This document shows, piece by piece, positions 54,298 through 64,000 of a stretch of DNA of 64,000 nucleotides. The first letter of the stretch is position 1, and each line of letters opens with the position of its first letter. The notes under the pieces are model-generated. The model had not been told where the DNA came from. It did no database searches and was given only the letters and a program-made list of their open reading frames with translations. Source of the DNA: Lithospermum erythrorhizon (Eukaryota; Streptophyta; Magnoliopsida; Boraginales; Boraginaceae); the NCBI GenBank assembly GCA_019722365.1, contig JADFUC010001895.1:744001-808000 (forward strand), in the 5' to 3' direction. A program made the translations under genes and the position numbers.

Positions 54298-54639
54298 AAC
54301 TCCCCCTTTTTTATGATAACAAATTGACTTATGCTAAAGGGAAAAGAGATATAAAACGTAAGCAACGCTCCCCCTCAACATAAGATTCCCGATATTTTCT
54401 TGCGCAATAAAACAACAACACACATAAATGACATATCAACATAATATGAATATAATGGCGTAGCGAGAGAGATAGTTAAGAAAACATCAACAAACTACCA
54501 TAAATAAACCAACTAGCATAAGTCTTAAAACAATAAAACACATAACAAGCATAAGTCTAAAAGCCCAACTCCCCCACTTTGGGATCGTCAAAATGTTGTC
54601 CTCGAGACCAATACGGAGAAGTAGAAGCCGGATGTGAAG

Positions 54640-56037
54640 TAGTACCTAAATCGGTAGTAACTTCAACATCTCACAAAGTATCGAATGTTCCAAGAACTTT
54701 TTGTTGGCCTTGGTCCTCTCATTTGCATCCCTGAAACATGAGAGGAACTTTATTATTCCTTTGACATAATTCTTGAGCTTCTTATTGTCTTTGAGAAGTG
54801 TGGTTTTCCCCTTCATGAGTTGAACTTGATTGTCTTCAATGATTTTTTGCCTCCGTTCAAACTCATTTAGCATCTGCATGATCATGAAGATTTTTGCTAC
54901 TGGCGCCTCGTGAGTAAGCGTCGGTGGTGATAGGCACTGTTGCCATCACTATCATCGTCATCTTCTTCATTATCATCGTCCCCGTCCTTGCGTCATCAAA
55001 ATCCTCGTCATAATTATCGTAAATGCGTCCGAGAACACGGATCCTCCCCAAATCTCTACTTCGAAACCATTTCCACACCCGTCATGCTTGAAATTGCTTT
55101 TCCCATCTCACGATTGGCCAATTTAGCTTCCATTTTTCACCAAAGGCGATTGTTGTGATAAGCGATGGTGCGTTTTGAAATTACTCTTTGGTGATCCTAT
55201 GGGTGTATTTCTCGAGGGCATACCTCTCGGAAATAATCTATCACCTTTGAGGAAGCTCCATAATGTGAGTGATTAGCATCCGTTAGGGAAGAGTGGTAGC
55301 CTTGGTATTTCCCATTGAATGGCGCATGTGGAAGGCAATAAGGATAGGGGCGTTTATGCGTTCTTAGACAGAATTTGTAGGTAGAGAGTTGACAGCCTAT
55401 TTTTGATTTCTATCTTGAGATCCGGCGGGTACTAAGGACTTAATCTAGTGTTGGCAAATCTCGCCTCCCAGAGTATACAAATAGCAGGCACGTGATGTAT
55501 CAAACTCCTTTCTTCACGATATCCATTCTTAAATCTCGGCCGTTATTTAACATTTAGGTCACGTAGGCGGTGACTCAATCTCATCGCGGAGAATACGCAT
55601 CATGTAAGCGTAACTAGAAAACCCTTTCGAAGACGACCCGAAATCTTCCTTAAAGTTCCTCGATTTATACTCGATGTCTTACCATTATATTCCAACAATA
55701 CTAAGACTATTGCTACTTCGGGTGTTTGAATAATCGCGTGCTCGTGAAGAAATACACCCAATCGAAAAAATAGCATAGGACTTGCAAGAACTTCTCCCAT
55801 TTTTGGACCTTGACAAGATCCCCAAAAGTGTATTGCCTCCAGTCGACCCCATCCTTAGAAATACCCGTAAAGGATGTTTGGTTTGCCCATCCTTTCGCTT
55901 TGCCACCCGCAGCGGTAAAACATTTGAGCTATCACTTGGTCGTGGTTGTTCCCCCTTCGATAAATGACCACTTGGTTTGAGGATTGGGGGTTTTGGGTTC
56001 TTGCCCTCTTTTTGCTAGGATTTGAGGTTTTGGCCAT
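54640..56037 (-). pseudogene. Sirevirus-type extra ORF (putative plant transposon protein), decayed
   Basis: Starts MAKTSNPSKKRARTQNPQSS at 56037 and continues through several frames: HEHAIIQTPEVAIVLVLLEY, a YREERSLIHHVPAICILWE-like block, IPRLPLFPNG, then an acidic stretch and a coiled-coil-like C-terminus (EFERRQKIIEDNQVQLMKGK) to about 54646. This layout matches the plant transposon protein domain found in extra ORFs of retrotransposons, here placed between the pol remnant and the 3' LTR as in Sireviruses with env-like genes. Many frame breaks. Confidence 0.6.
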
Positions 56038-56230
56038 TTGAATAATGATTTATGGGAAGGAATGAGAGTGTATGGGTGTGTTGAGTGTGAATTTTGTGAA
56101 TTGAAGTGATAAAAATGAAAACTTTGGATGAATTGTGGTTGAAAGTGGTGGATTGGGGCGGTTTTGGGGTGATTTAGGGTTGAGAGGATGTGTTTTTGTG
56201 TTGAAGTGAGGGAGATTTCGGTTGAGGAAG

Positions 56231-56488
56231 TATATATAAGGGTTTTCATCGAGACCTCATCGAGAGGGGGAGTGCCGATAGATTACGTGAGATGGGCTAT
56301 TGGTACGCCGCCGAAACCCATTCGAGAGGGGGTCGATGAGCTCACGAGCTTGACGGGGTCTTTTTGCGTCGAGACACCATCGAGGAAGCGAGGGTCGATA
56401 GGGTCTCGATGACCGGCGGAGTTTGAGGAGGGGTCTTCCAGCTTCTCCGAGACTTGCTCAGGCAGAGGGGGTCTCGATGGGGTCTCGA
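56231..56488 (-). promoter_or_regulatory. TATA box and second CATCGAGA motif array upstream of the extra ORF
   Basis: On the minus strand, an array of CATCGAGA/TCTCGATG words (56488-56247) is followed by a TATATATA box (56238-56231), a CA-rich leader of about 190 bases and the ATG at 56037. The arrangement copies that in the LTR at 53640-53868, so the extra ORF appears to have its own promoter. Confidence 0.65.
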
Positions 56489-56799
56489 AATAAACAAATC
56501 ACCAAAATACATCATACATCACAGGCCAACCAGCAGAAAGCAAACCGGCAGCGTCAGCGGTTCCAAAATCCCAGCAAAACAAACATCTCCTTCAGCGATA
56601 CGCAGCTTGTGATCCGCCCAGCTGACTTCACTAACATCATGACAACCATCGATTCCACTTCGCGCTGACGGACAATTTTATCATTTGGCTTATCGTCCCA
56701 ATATATAAAAAAATGCTTTTTACATAATTAAACGCATGCTGTGCATGTAATTGAACTCATAAGGCATAAGAAAACATAATCACATACTAGAAGATCAAG

Positions 56800-57320
56800 C
56801 ATCCCACATTCGCGCCTAATGGTTTGGTGAGTCCTCGGCTAGTGGTTTGGTGAGAGATATCCGCCAAGTTGATCGTTGTTCCGAACTTGAGATCGATGTT
56901 CACTTTTCTGCGCATGATCGAGTAAAATGATGGCCGGATCTCGATGTGGTCATGAATGTTGCACGATTTTTGGCAATGTTAATGGCACTAGTGTTGTCCA
57001 CGTAACACGGTACTTGATTATACTTGATCTAATCCTCGATGTTTGTTTAAATCAGCGCTTGAGCCACGCAATTTCCAACTTGACTACGTACTAGAGCTCC
57101 ACCCGTTGATAACGCCCACTATGTTGTTTCTTTACTTTTCGAACATGAGGTAAGGCTATGTCGATGAAATGACAAGTCATTTAGTACTTTTCTATCCGAT
57201 TATTGCATCCCTTGAAATTCGCATCCGAATATCCCTTGAAGTTGGTCTTTCATTTGGATGCAAGGCGTAGTCAATTGTTCCTTTCATACGAAGGATCCTT
57301 TTAACATCGTTAAGATAAGA
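56800..57320 (-). pseudogene. Ty1/copia RNase H remnant
   Basis: Minus strand reads VNIDLKFGTTINLADI then, after a one-base shift, LTKPLAED, corresponding to the copia RNase H ending (ELEFVPT..QLADIFTKPL). Further right DYALHPNERP-type sequence and an SYLNDVKRILRMKGTIDYAL-like stretch fit the upstream RNase H part. Cut off at about 57320. Confidence 0.75.
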
Positions 57321-58244
57321 CTCTTTGGGACATGCTTGAAAATGAGCACATAAACACCATGACAAACATAATATGGTCTAGATGCACATAAACACCTGAC
57401 AAACATAATACAGCTGGCCTTATTTGATGAATGATGCGGTGAGTAAAGTGAAAAGTGTGATTCGTGTCAAAAGATGCAAGCGTTACCTTGGCAGCCGTGG
57501 TAAAATGACTCGGTTCTATGCGATTCCGTTCGCGTGTGTGGGGTATTGACACAGTAGGGAAATTCTTGAAGCCACCAGTCAAATACAAAGAATCTGATAG
57601 TGGCGATTAAAACTACGCGATGTGGGTAGAGGCTATCTTAGATGAAAAAAAAAAGAGACTAAAGATGTGGAAGAGTTCATCTGGAAGAACTTCATTACCC
57701 ATATTGGGATTCCAAAGATAATTGTCTCCGATAGTAGCCAGCAGTTCGGCCATTTGCTGATTATCTGAGAAATGTGCCAAAGATTGGAAATCGAACCTGA
57801 TTTCTTATTTGGTGTGTTATCTCGATACAACGGTCGGATGGAATCATGAATAGAACCATACTTCCTAGGAATCTAGAAAAACTTGCTTTGGAATCGAGGG
57901 GGGCAAAAGTGGTATGAAAGAGCTTGATCGTATTGTAGTCTGTCGGACATGGAGTCACTACGTGAGAGCAGTTATGCGGTTTGGTCTACGACGCAGAGCG
58001 TGTTACCTTTAGAGGTATGCCTCCCGAACTTCGGACAAATTGGCCTACGGGGAGGATCGAGAATAACACGAGAGGATGAGGCGCTAGATTTGACGAAGGA
58101 AGAGACAGAGCCATTTCGTAATGCAAAATACAAACAGCGATGACTAAATTCTGATTGAAGGGTGAAAAACGGGCCGGTTAAGTCGCCCTTGAGACTTAGT
58201 GTTGAGAATGTTCAAAGCTAAGCAGTCAGTGTTGCTTTATATAA

Positions 58245-59860
58245 TGACCTTAAGGGGGGTGAATAAGGTTTAAGGGTCATTTACGTTGTTAAGCCTTTTA
58301 AGAAAGTTAATACAAATGTCATTGGAAATACTACTTTAGCAATTTGTAAACAAATGTGAATAGGCTAAAGTAATATTAACATCCCCTTTAAATAATATTT
58401 GATTTGATATATGAAACACAATACAAATAAAAATCAAACAAACAATATAATTTGTCGATGCGAAAATAAGCGATTAAGTTCAATTGATCAATCTATTATG
58501 GAGATATAAGAAAATACAAGTTTAATTAATCTTTATGTTTTAAACAATTATATGCAAGCATACATGGTATGTCACAATCAAGTATATAATAGAATCACAG
58601 CAATTCTATCACATATATAATAAGAACAATAAAGTAAAGAGTAGGGAAAGAAGAATTCAAACTTGACCCCGATTTTTTATGAGGTTTGCTAATCATCCAC
58701 AGACCAAGGCTTTTCACCTTTGATTTTCTATAGATCAATAACGGTACTTCCGAAATTGGTGAATTCGAATAGCCTGACCCTTGTGTCCTTTTAAGGAACA
58801 GTCTTCACCTTGTGGGATTTCAACTCCCTAAGCTCCTCTTGGGAACCCAGTCGCGACCTAAGTTTTAACTGCTTAGTATGCAGTAAGGGCAAGGAATCTC
58901 TAGGATTTCAACGATCAAGTCGGAGATGCTGACTCCCGCTGCACCGGCTCATGTCCCCATTGGCGAGCATGCCTCGACACTACGGTGATCTCCTGATTCT
59001 GGCTTAGGTAAGCCTCATGCCTTTCCAGGACCATAGCTTTCCCAGTATGACTGATCAAATCCCTAGACTTGAGTGGGATATCTCTTTATAATATTTTAGA
59101 GATTGTTATTTTATCCCCGATCTAAAATGTTCCTCGATGAGCTACAATTGGATTATAAATGTTTAAGCGCAACTTCTGACTCACTTAATTGAGTAGATAA
59201 TAAATTGAAGCTTGTATGAACTCCTTGTTGAGTAGATGTGATATTGAAGCTTGTTTGAATCTCCTTTGAATATGAAAGTTTAGTATCTTGGAGATGATGA
59301 ATTTTCCTCTTGAACAATTTATCAAACACTTTGTGTGCTCCTTCTTTAGCCTTTAATCTCTTTAGAAATTATGAATCAAACCCAACTAAAACTCTTTTCA
59401 ATAATCTAATAGAAGCATAATCTATGAGAGTTTTAATATTTTAAAATGAGATATTTTGGTCTTAGAATGATGTAAAAATATTGTGCAAAGGCTTGGGAAA
59501 GAATGGGTTTGAATGGGGTTAAAAAGGTGTGAAGTTTGAGCTCAAACGGTCAGAAAGCGTATTTTTGACCTCCGTTGTGACCTCGTCGAGAGGCTAGTCT
59601 CGATGGCATCTATCTAAAAGTTTTCAGAAAAACCATTTTCAGCTCATCGAGACCACGTGATGCCGATGGGGAATTAACCAACAATTTTTGAGAAACTTAA
59701 AATCGCATTTCCCGCTTCGTTATAACTCCGATTTTGACGATTCAAAAGCGTTGGAAAGCTCTTTTTAAACCCTTTTAGAATATGAGATCAAACTTGGAAA
59801 TTTTTTATTTTGACAAATATCATTTTAAGATATAAATATTTTGGTAAGCGTTTGACAAAA
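58245..59860 (-). repeat. Copia LTR inserted in the right gypsy arm (probably solo)
   Basis: Begins TGACCTTAAGGGGGGTGAAT, the terminal signature shared with the LTR at 52980, but the interior is a different family. It interrupts the gypsy arm just after the integrase. A third CATCGAGA array is inside (59581-59670). The right end could not be set precisely; no internal copia genes follow, so a solo LTR is likely. Confidence 0.55.
59581..59670 (-). promoter_or_regulatory. Third, smaller CATCGAGA motif array
   Basis: CGTCGAGAGGCTAGTCTCGA, CATCGAGACCACGTG and GCCGATGGGG occur in 90 bases of the copia LTR. Shorter than the other two arrays but with the same words. Confidence 0.6.
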
Positions 59861-60079
59861 CACTTTCTCGTTTTAAGCGCTTCCAATCAAATCAAAAAGA
59901 AAAGAAAAAGTAGAGTTCGAAGCCATGACTTTTACTGAAGTTAGACTTTCTTCAAAGGCTGTCTGCTTTCGATCTTGATTCTTTATTATATACGTTATGG
60001 TCACTTTCGCGGCCCGGTGAATGATGACTACGTCGCGGCAATCATTCTTTTCTTTAAGCTTCTTCCAAGTCACTTAATG

Positions 60080-62150
60080 ACTTGATCGTATAACGTGATC
60101 TCAAACTTTCGTCGGCTTACTAAAGGGCCCCAAACTATTACAAAAGTCTCTGAAATCTAAAGGCCTAAGACTGTCCACGGGTTCTCATAATTGGTATCAT
60201 CTAGGATTCGCCATTAAACTTTCGGCGGGCTCCTCCTCGAAGTTAAATCGAAGAAAGCTCTAGCGTAGCCGCCCAGAGTGAAGTTGGTAAAGTGAGAAGG
60301 AATTCTGGATAATCTTTCGCCACCCTTTAGTAAAGGCCGAAGAGTATTTTATATACGCCTTTAAGCAGGTACAATACTCTCGATCCGTTTAAACCGCCCG
60401 ATAGAATCGTCAATATTTCTGCGAAAATTGGCCAATTTGGACCTCCATGTGCTCCTTGGCGTTGGTGAAACCCCTCGCCAACGTCCTGTTCGCAAAGAAG
60501 TTGGAAGTTGAGATGTTTGACCTGTGCTTCGAAGTTCGGCGTATCTGGCTGGCTGACCTCTGCTCGCCGGCTCTTGTAAGCTTTCGAGGCCCTGCGGCGT
60601 CGATTAACAACGCTTTAAATGCTCTGGGTTTGAACACAAAGCGGCCAAGCTACGTCTCTTTTGGAAATAGCCTCATCGCTTTCCTTCTTCTGAGATTGAA
60701 TGACCTTGAATGACGACCTCCTCGTCGTCTTGAAAGAAAGCATTCAAGCGAAGAGATAAAGCATAGGCCACTTCCATCGTTTGAAAGAAGGATGAAAAAG
60801 AAAGATGAGTAAGGGTAAAAGATAGAATTAAGAGAAATAAGGAAAAAATCTCAAAATACCTTGATGTGATGGTAGGAGAAAGCGTCGAAAGGCTCGGCGA
60901 TTGGAGTTCAAGAACCCCCGGGGCCGAAGGCCTCGACAAAGCGGTTTTAAGCGTCTCGTGAAAGATGCGTGTCATTTGAAATAAAGAAAAAAAAAAGCAG
61001 GAAAAGGATAAGAAGGGTTCAAAGAATAAAGCGGAAATAGTAAATGTAAAACAAAGAAAAGGAAGAAAATACAATTCGAAGCACAGGAAATTATCGAGAA
61101 CCGCTAAATGACGATGTTTATGAGAACATCTAGATGGAAAACGTCCTGCCTTGATAGTCTCGGGGAAATCCATCCTCAGCTTCTTCCATTACCAATTTGG
61201 CCGAGACTCCTCGTACTCTAAGTAGTGGGGACAATGGAAAAAGAATAGCGGACCTCGTCCGAGAAAATGCATGCTGGCGAGGAATCAATCGCATTGCCAT
61301 CGGGTGGCCCAGAACTTTCCCGGCTTCCCGTGGTACGACATGTTCTTCGTTGGGGAGCGAGGTGTGGAAATACGTAGCTTACCAGGTATTAGCCACGTTG
61401 AATATCTGTGAAGAGTTTGGCGATAAATTCTCTCGAGAAAGACGGCCCAGCAAACTGTCATAGTGGCCAAGCGAATGGTCACGACTAGCTGAGGCACGGT
61501 GATGGGCTGTCGGCGTTGACAAATGTGGAAGCGGGGACTCGAAGGCCATAGTCGCATAAACTCCTTTATACGGGAGTTTATCCGCCTCCATCGGATCCCG
61601 TCATTAAGCGGTGGGGTTGACGTTGAGTTGTTAATGAATTACTCGGTGAGGGAATCTTTGTTTTTTGACCTCGAGGCCGATAATGGTCGGCGGATATATC
61701 TTAGTGCCCATTAGCCCGCAGCCATTGTCGATGTGACTTTCAAAGCCGCCAGGGGTTTGAAATTTGCCCTCGTTCCGCTTCTTGGGCGGCCCGCCAAATG
61801 CGCTTTGTGGCAGGCGACAACTTTTAGTAAGTGTGGTGGTTACCTCTTCCTCTTTTTGGACCCGGATGAGCAGTGCTCCAGCGCCGCGTATCCTCACGAG
61901 GCGTTCGATTAAGCCAGCTATCGGCTAGGAGTCCGTTATCTTGAGCGGCAAACATTTGACCTTGTAGTCTCTTCCCGCTGAGGAGGTTGGGCGACTTCGG
62001 TGTCGGATTCTAGATAATGTTGTCAATAATAGGGGCTTGGCGCAGCAACCACTTATTTCGTTATTTGAATAATGAACAAAAGGGAAGAAATGGAGGAAAA
62101 TGGGACTTTTCCTCCCCAAAGATGCGAACCGCCAATGGAAACGAGGCGAG
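60080..62150 (+). other. Unassigned part of the right gypsy arm
   Basis: GC-richer, retroelement-like composition. Parts match the left arm in reverse, but I could not assign a protein. The 166-residue minus-strand open frame at 60673-61173 is Phe/Ser/Leu-rich and looks like the antisense of an AG-rich region. Confidence 0.4.
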
Positions 62151-62154
62151 CAGG

Positions 62155-62440
62155 CGTAATTTATAATAATGTTAAAGGGCAATTGATATAAATGTAATTT
62201 GTGGTAGCGAGAGCCAAAGAATGTCAATTTAAAGGAAGCTGGTTTAATGGTAGACATAAAGTATATTTGGAGAAAGGAACTGCCCAATAGGATGATGACA
62301 ACTTTGTAGTGTCTATATAAAGGTCTTTGGATTTCTATAAATACACCAGTTCTCGCGTTTGAGAGATAATGCATTTTAATCCTATTTTCCTAAGTTATTC
62401 GGCTTGAACAATTGCGATTTCTGGTGGGTGAGCTGCGATC
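62155..62440 (+). repeat. Gypsy LTR block, right arm
   Basis: Inverted partner of 49390-49725: GGGCAATTGATATAAA, CAATAGGATGATGACA, GGTCTTTGGATTTCTATAAA, GAGATAATGCATTTTAATCC, TAAGTTATTCGGC. TATA box at about 62335. Confidence 0.75.
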
Positions 62441-62488
62441 GGCCCGATCGTGAAATTACAGATACCTTGAGCTCGTCGGCCCACAGCG

Positions 62489-62720
62489 ATGGATAAGGAA
62501 CATAATCCCAGGCAGAATAGAATTGACACTAGAGCTCAAGCGCCCTCGGCTCACATATATACCAGCGAGGGGTACCCATGCGCCCAACAAGCCTTAGCCA
62601 GGCCTTCCGAATCACTGTAGCACGGATTCAACAGGCGAGGCTCGTCAGTGTACTCAGCCTTCCTTTTAGAATCTTTCAAAGATCTGAAGGAGATGTAGCC
62701 TGAGCCAGATCAACACCAAT
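62489..62720 (+). pseudogene. gag start remnant, right arm
   Basis: Opens MDKEHNPRQNRIDTRAQAPS and is open for 43 codons to a stop; truncated at about 62720. Placed about 155 bases downstream of the LTR TATA box, as expected for gag. Confidence 0.5.
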
Positions 62721-63357
62721 GGGGCCATAAAATCACATCAGTATGTATTTACAATATTTTAGTACTTATATAAGTATCATTTTACTTCTTCGAACCAAAC
62801 ATAACTTAGTGGTAATACTTGTAGATTATAATCAGAATACAAGCGTCTTTAGTTTGTGATTTGTCCTATTATTTGTTAATGATTGTAGCTATAATGTCTT
62901 CGAGTTTGGACAAATAATGAAGTGAAGTACACTTCTAATCTTTGTCTCCTTTTTAACTTGTTTATCTCAGAAATTGATGTACAACTACTGTTGCAAAACC
63001 TAACAGTAGGGGTACTGCAAAGCAGTACAAAAAAATCCACTGTTTCTCTTTCTCATTCCATTACAAAGAGACCACCATTTCTCAACAACTTTTATTTCTC
63101 CTCTATTTGAACTTCATGTGGGGAAGGCCAGGGTCAACAAAAAATCAAACAAACCCCACACAAATTCTTCTACTTCATTATAGTGGCAAGTCCAGCAACA
63201 ACTATGATTCTTAAATCATTTTTTCAAAAATTTATTTCTTAGTGTTGTCTAGAAATGATGAAGAAGGGGGATGGGGGTTGAATTACTACAACCACACATA
63301 AAAAAATCTTCCTTGAACCCACCAAAGAAATAATTTCTAAGCTTACCCCACCAAAAA
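62721..63357. promoter_or_regulatory. Upstream region of the TCP gene
   Basis: Unique sequence between the gypsy arm and the TCP start. Probably holds the promoter and leader; the last 300 bases are C/A-rich as in a leader. No clear TATA or TCP-binding motif was found. Confidence 0.45.
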
Positions 63358-64000
63358 ATGGAACACTCAAATCCACAAAACCAAGAACAAGAAAGCAACA
63401 CTAACATTCAACAAAGTAACACTCCTAATACTTCTTCAGCCACCTCTAACACTCAACACCACCACCTCATTGCCCCTCCTCCACCCCCACCCCCACCTAC
63501 CACCAATTCATGGCCGACCACCACCATTCATTGCCTCCATCTCAGCTGCAAATCTCCCTTCTGCTGGTGCAGTTGGTGGTCATGAAGGTCCAAGTGCTTC
63601 ATCTGCAATTTCACTACCCAAACTCTCCACCACTTCACCACCACTGGATGCTTCTCTAGCAATCTCCACCAGATCCGAAACTGAACCCGACCCTTCCAAG
63701 AAACCTCAAGAACAACCACCACCAGTAAAAAGATCAACCAAAGACCGCCACACCAAAGTAGACGGCCGAGGGCGGCGCATCCGTATGCCAGCCGCATGCG
63801 CCGCCAGAGTGTTCCAACTCACTAAAGAATTAGGCCATAAATCAGACGGAGAAACAATTGAGTGGCTACTACAACAAGCAGAGCCAGCAATTATTGCAGC
63901 CACTGGAACAGGAACAATCCCTGCAAATTTCTCAACACTCAACATCTCCCTCCGCAGCAGCGGCTCCACACTCTCAGCTCCTCCTTCAAAATCAGCTCCA
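63358..64000 (+). CDS. Class I TCP transcription factor (TCP14/15-like), 3' end outside the window, apparent frameshift
   Basis: Starts [20 protein letters not shown] in a CCAAAAAATGG context; a Ser/Thr/Asn-rich N-terminus runs into a poly-Pro stretch. The TCP DNA-binding domain begins about 63728 ([68 protein letters not shown]) and is typical of class I. It is in the +1 frame relative to the start: the first frame is coding up to about 63500, the second from about 63530, and no in-frame ATG or usable intron bridges them. The switch lies in or next to a C-rich run (CCACCCCCACCCCCACCT). A sequencing indel, an assembly error or a real null allele would all fit. Class I TCP genes usually have an intronless coding region. 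The gene continues past the window. Confidence 0.88.

Larger units (their letters stand above)
57600..62720 (+). mobile_element. Ty3/gypsy retrotransposon, right inverted arm (decayed)
   Basis: Plus strand: integrase core (57640-58143: EEFIWKNFITHIGIPKIIVS, DSSQQFGHL, RYNGRME, SSYAVWSTTQSVLPLEVCLP, LTKEETEPFRNAKYKQR), then a copia LTR insertion, an unassigned stretch (60.1-62.1 kb), an LTR block and a gag start. The integrase residues match the left arm more closely than a generic gypsy. The stretch at 62050-62160 also matches 50030-50110 of the left arm in reverse, so homology extends beyond the LTR. Confidence 0.8.

Noticed and set aside
60673..61173. 166-residue minus-strand open frame in the right gypsy arm
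   Set aside because: Phe/Ser/Leu-rich composition typical of the antisense of AG-rich DNA; no domain resemblance.
61925..62374. 149-residue minus-strand open frame
   Set aside because: Antisense to the gypsy LTR block; no family resemblance.
63528..63969. Minus-strand open frames across the TCP gene
   Set aside because: Antisense of the conserved TCP domain.

Overview
This is nuclear DNA of a flowering plant, almost certainly a eudicot. The evidence is spliced genes with GT..AG introns, plant-only families (SnRK2 kinase, MRS2 magnesium transporter, class I TCP factor, SPARK-type receptor kinase), AT-rich intergenic DNA and plant transposon families (CACTA, Ty3/gypsy, Sirevirus-like Ty1/copia, SINE, Stowaway-like MITE). 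The plant family cannot be settled from the sequence alone.

Layout. 0-22.8 kb is gene-rich. It holds a single-exon receptor-like kinase (+), an internally deleted serine hydroxymethyltransferase pseudogene (-), a nine-exon SnRK2 kinase (-) head to head with a twelve-exon TM9SF/nonaspanin gene (+), a four-exon MRS2-type Mg2+ transporter (+), and tail to tail with it a six-exon ubiquitin-like-domain CTD phosphatase, UBLCP1 (-). 23.3-36.9 kb is a disturbed block: CACTA (En/Spm) transposon remains with a decayed TNP2 transposase, followed by a broken MAPKKK-like kinase whose leader is present in three copies, and a short SINE-like insertion with a target duplication. 37-40.2 kb is an intact six-exon YY1-type zinc-finger gene (-) with a telo-box leader. 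40.3-49 kb is a gene desert with MITE-like pieces and small local repeats. 49-62.7 kb is a nest of decayed retrotransposons: two arms of the same Ty3/gypsy family in inverted orientation, separated and interrupted by Sirevirus-like copia material. The window ends in a class I TCP transcription factor gene (+) that runs off the edge and has an apparent frameshift.

The intact genes are unrelated housekeeping, signalling and transport genes, as usual in plants, and I see no operon-like pathway. Exon models were built by hand: splice sites are GT..AG, phases close, and totals give 349 (SnRK2), 590 (TM9SF), 431 (MRS2), 330 (UBLCP1) and 370 (YY1) residues, all normal for their families.

Points most worth a second look: arrays of a CATCGAGA/TCTCGATG inverted motif just upstream of TATA boxes in the copia material; the inverted gypsy arms that share the same pol-LTR-gag order; the triplicated leader in front of a dead MAPKKK; the SINE-like insertion with an empty-site paralogue in the same window; the 61-63 bp minisatellite in MRS2 intron 1; and the TCP frameshift.
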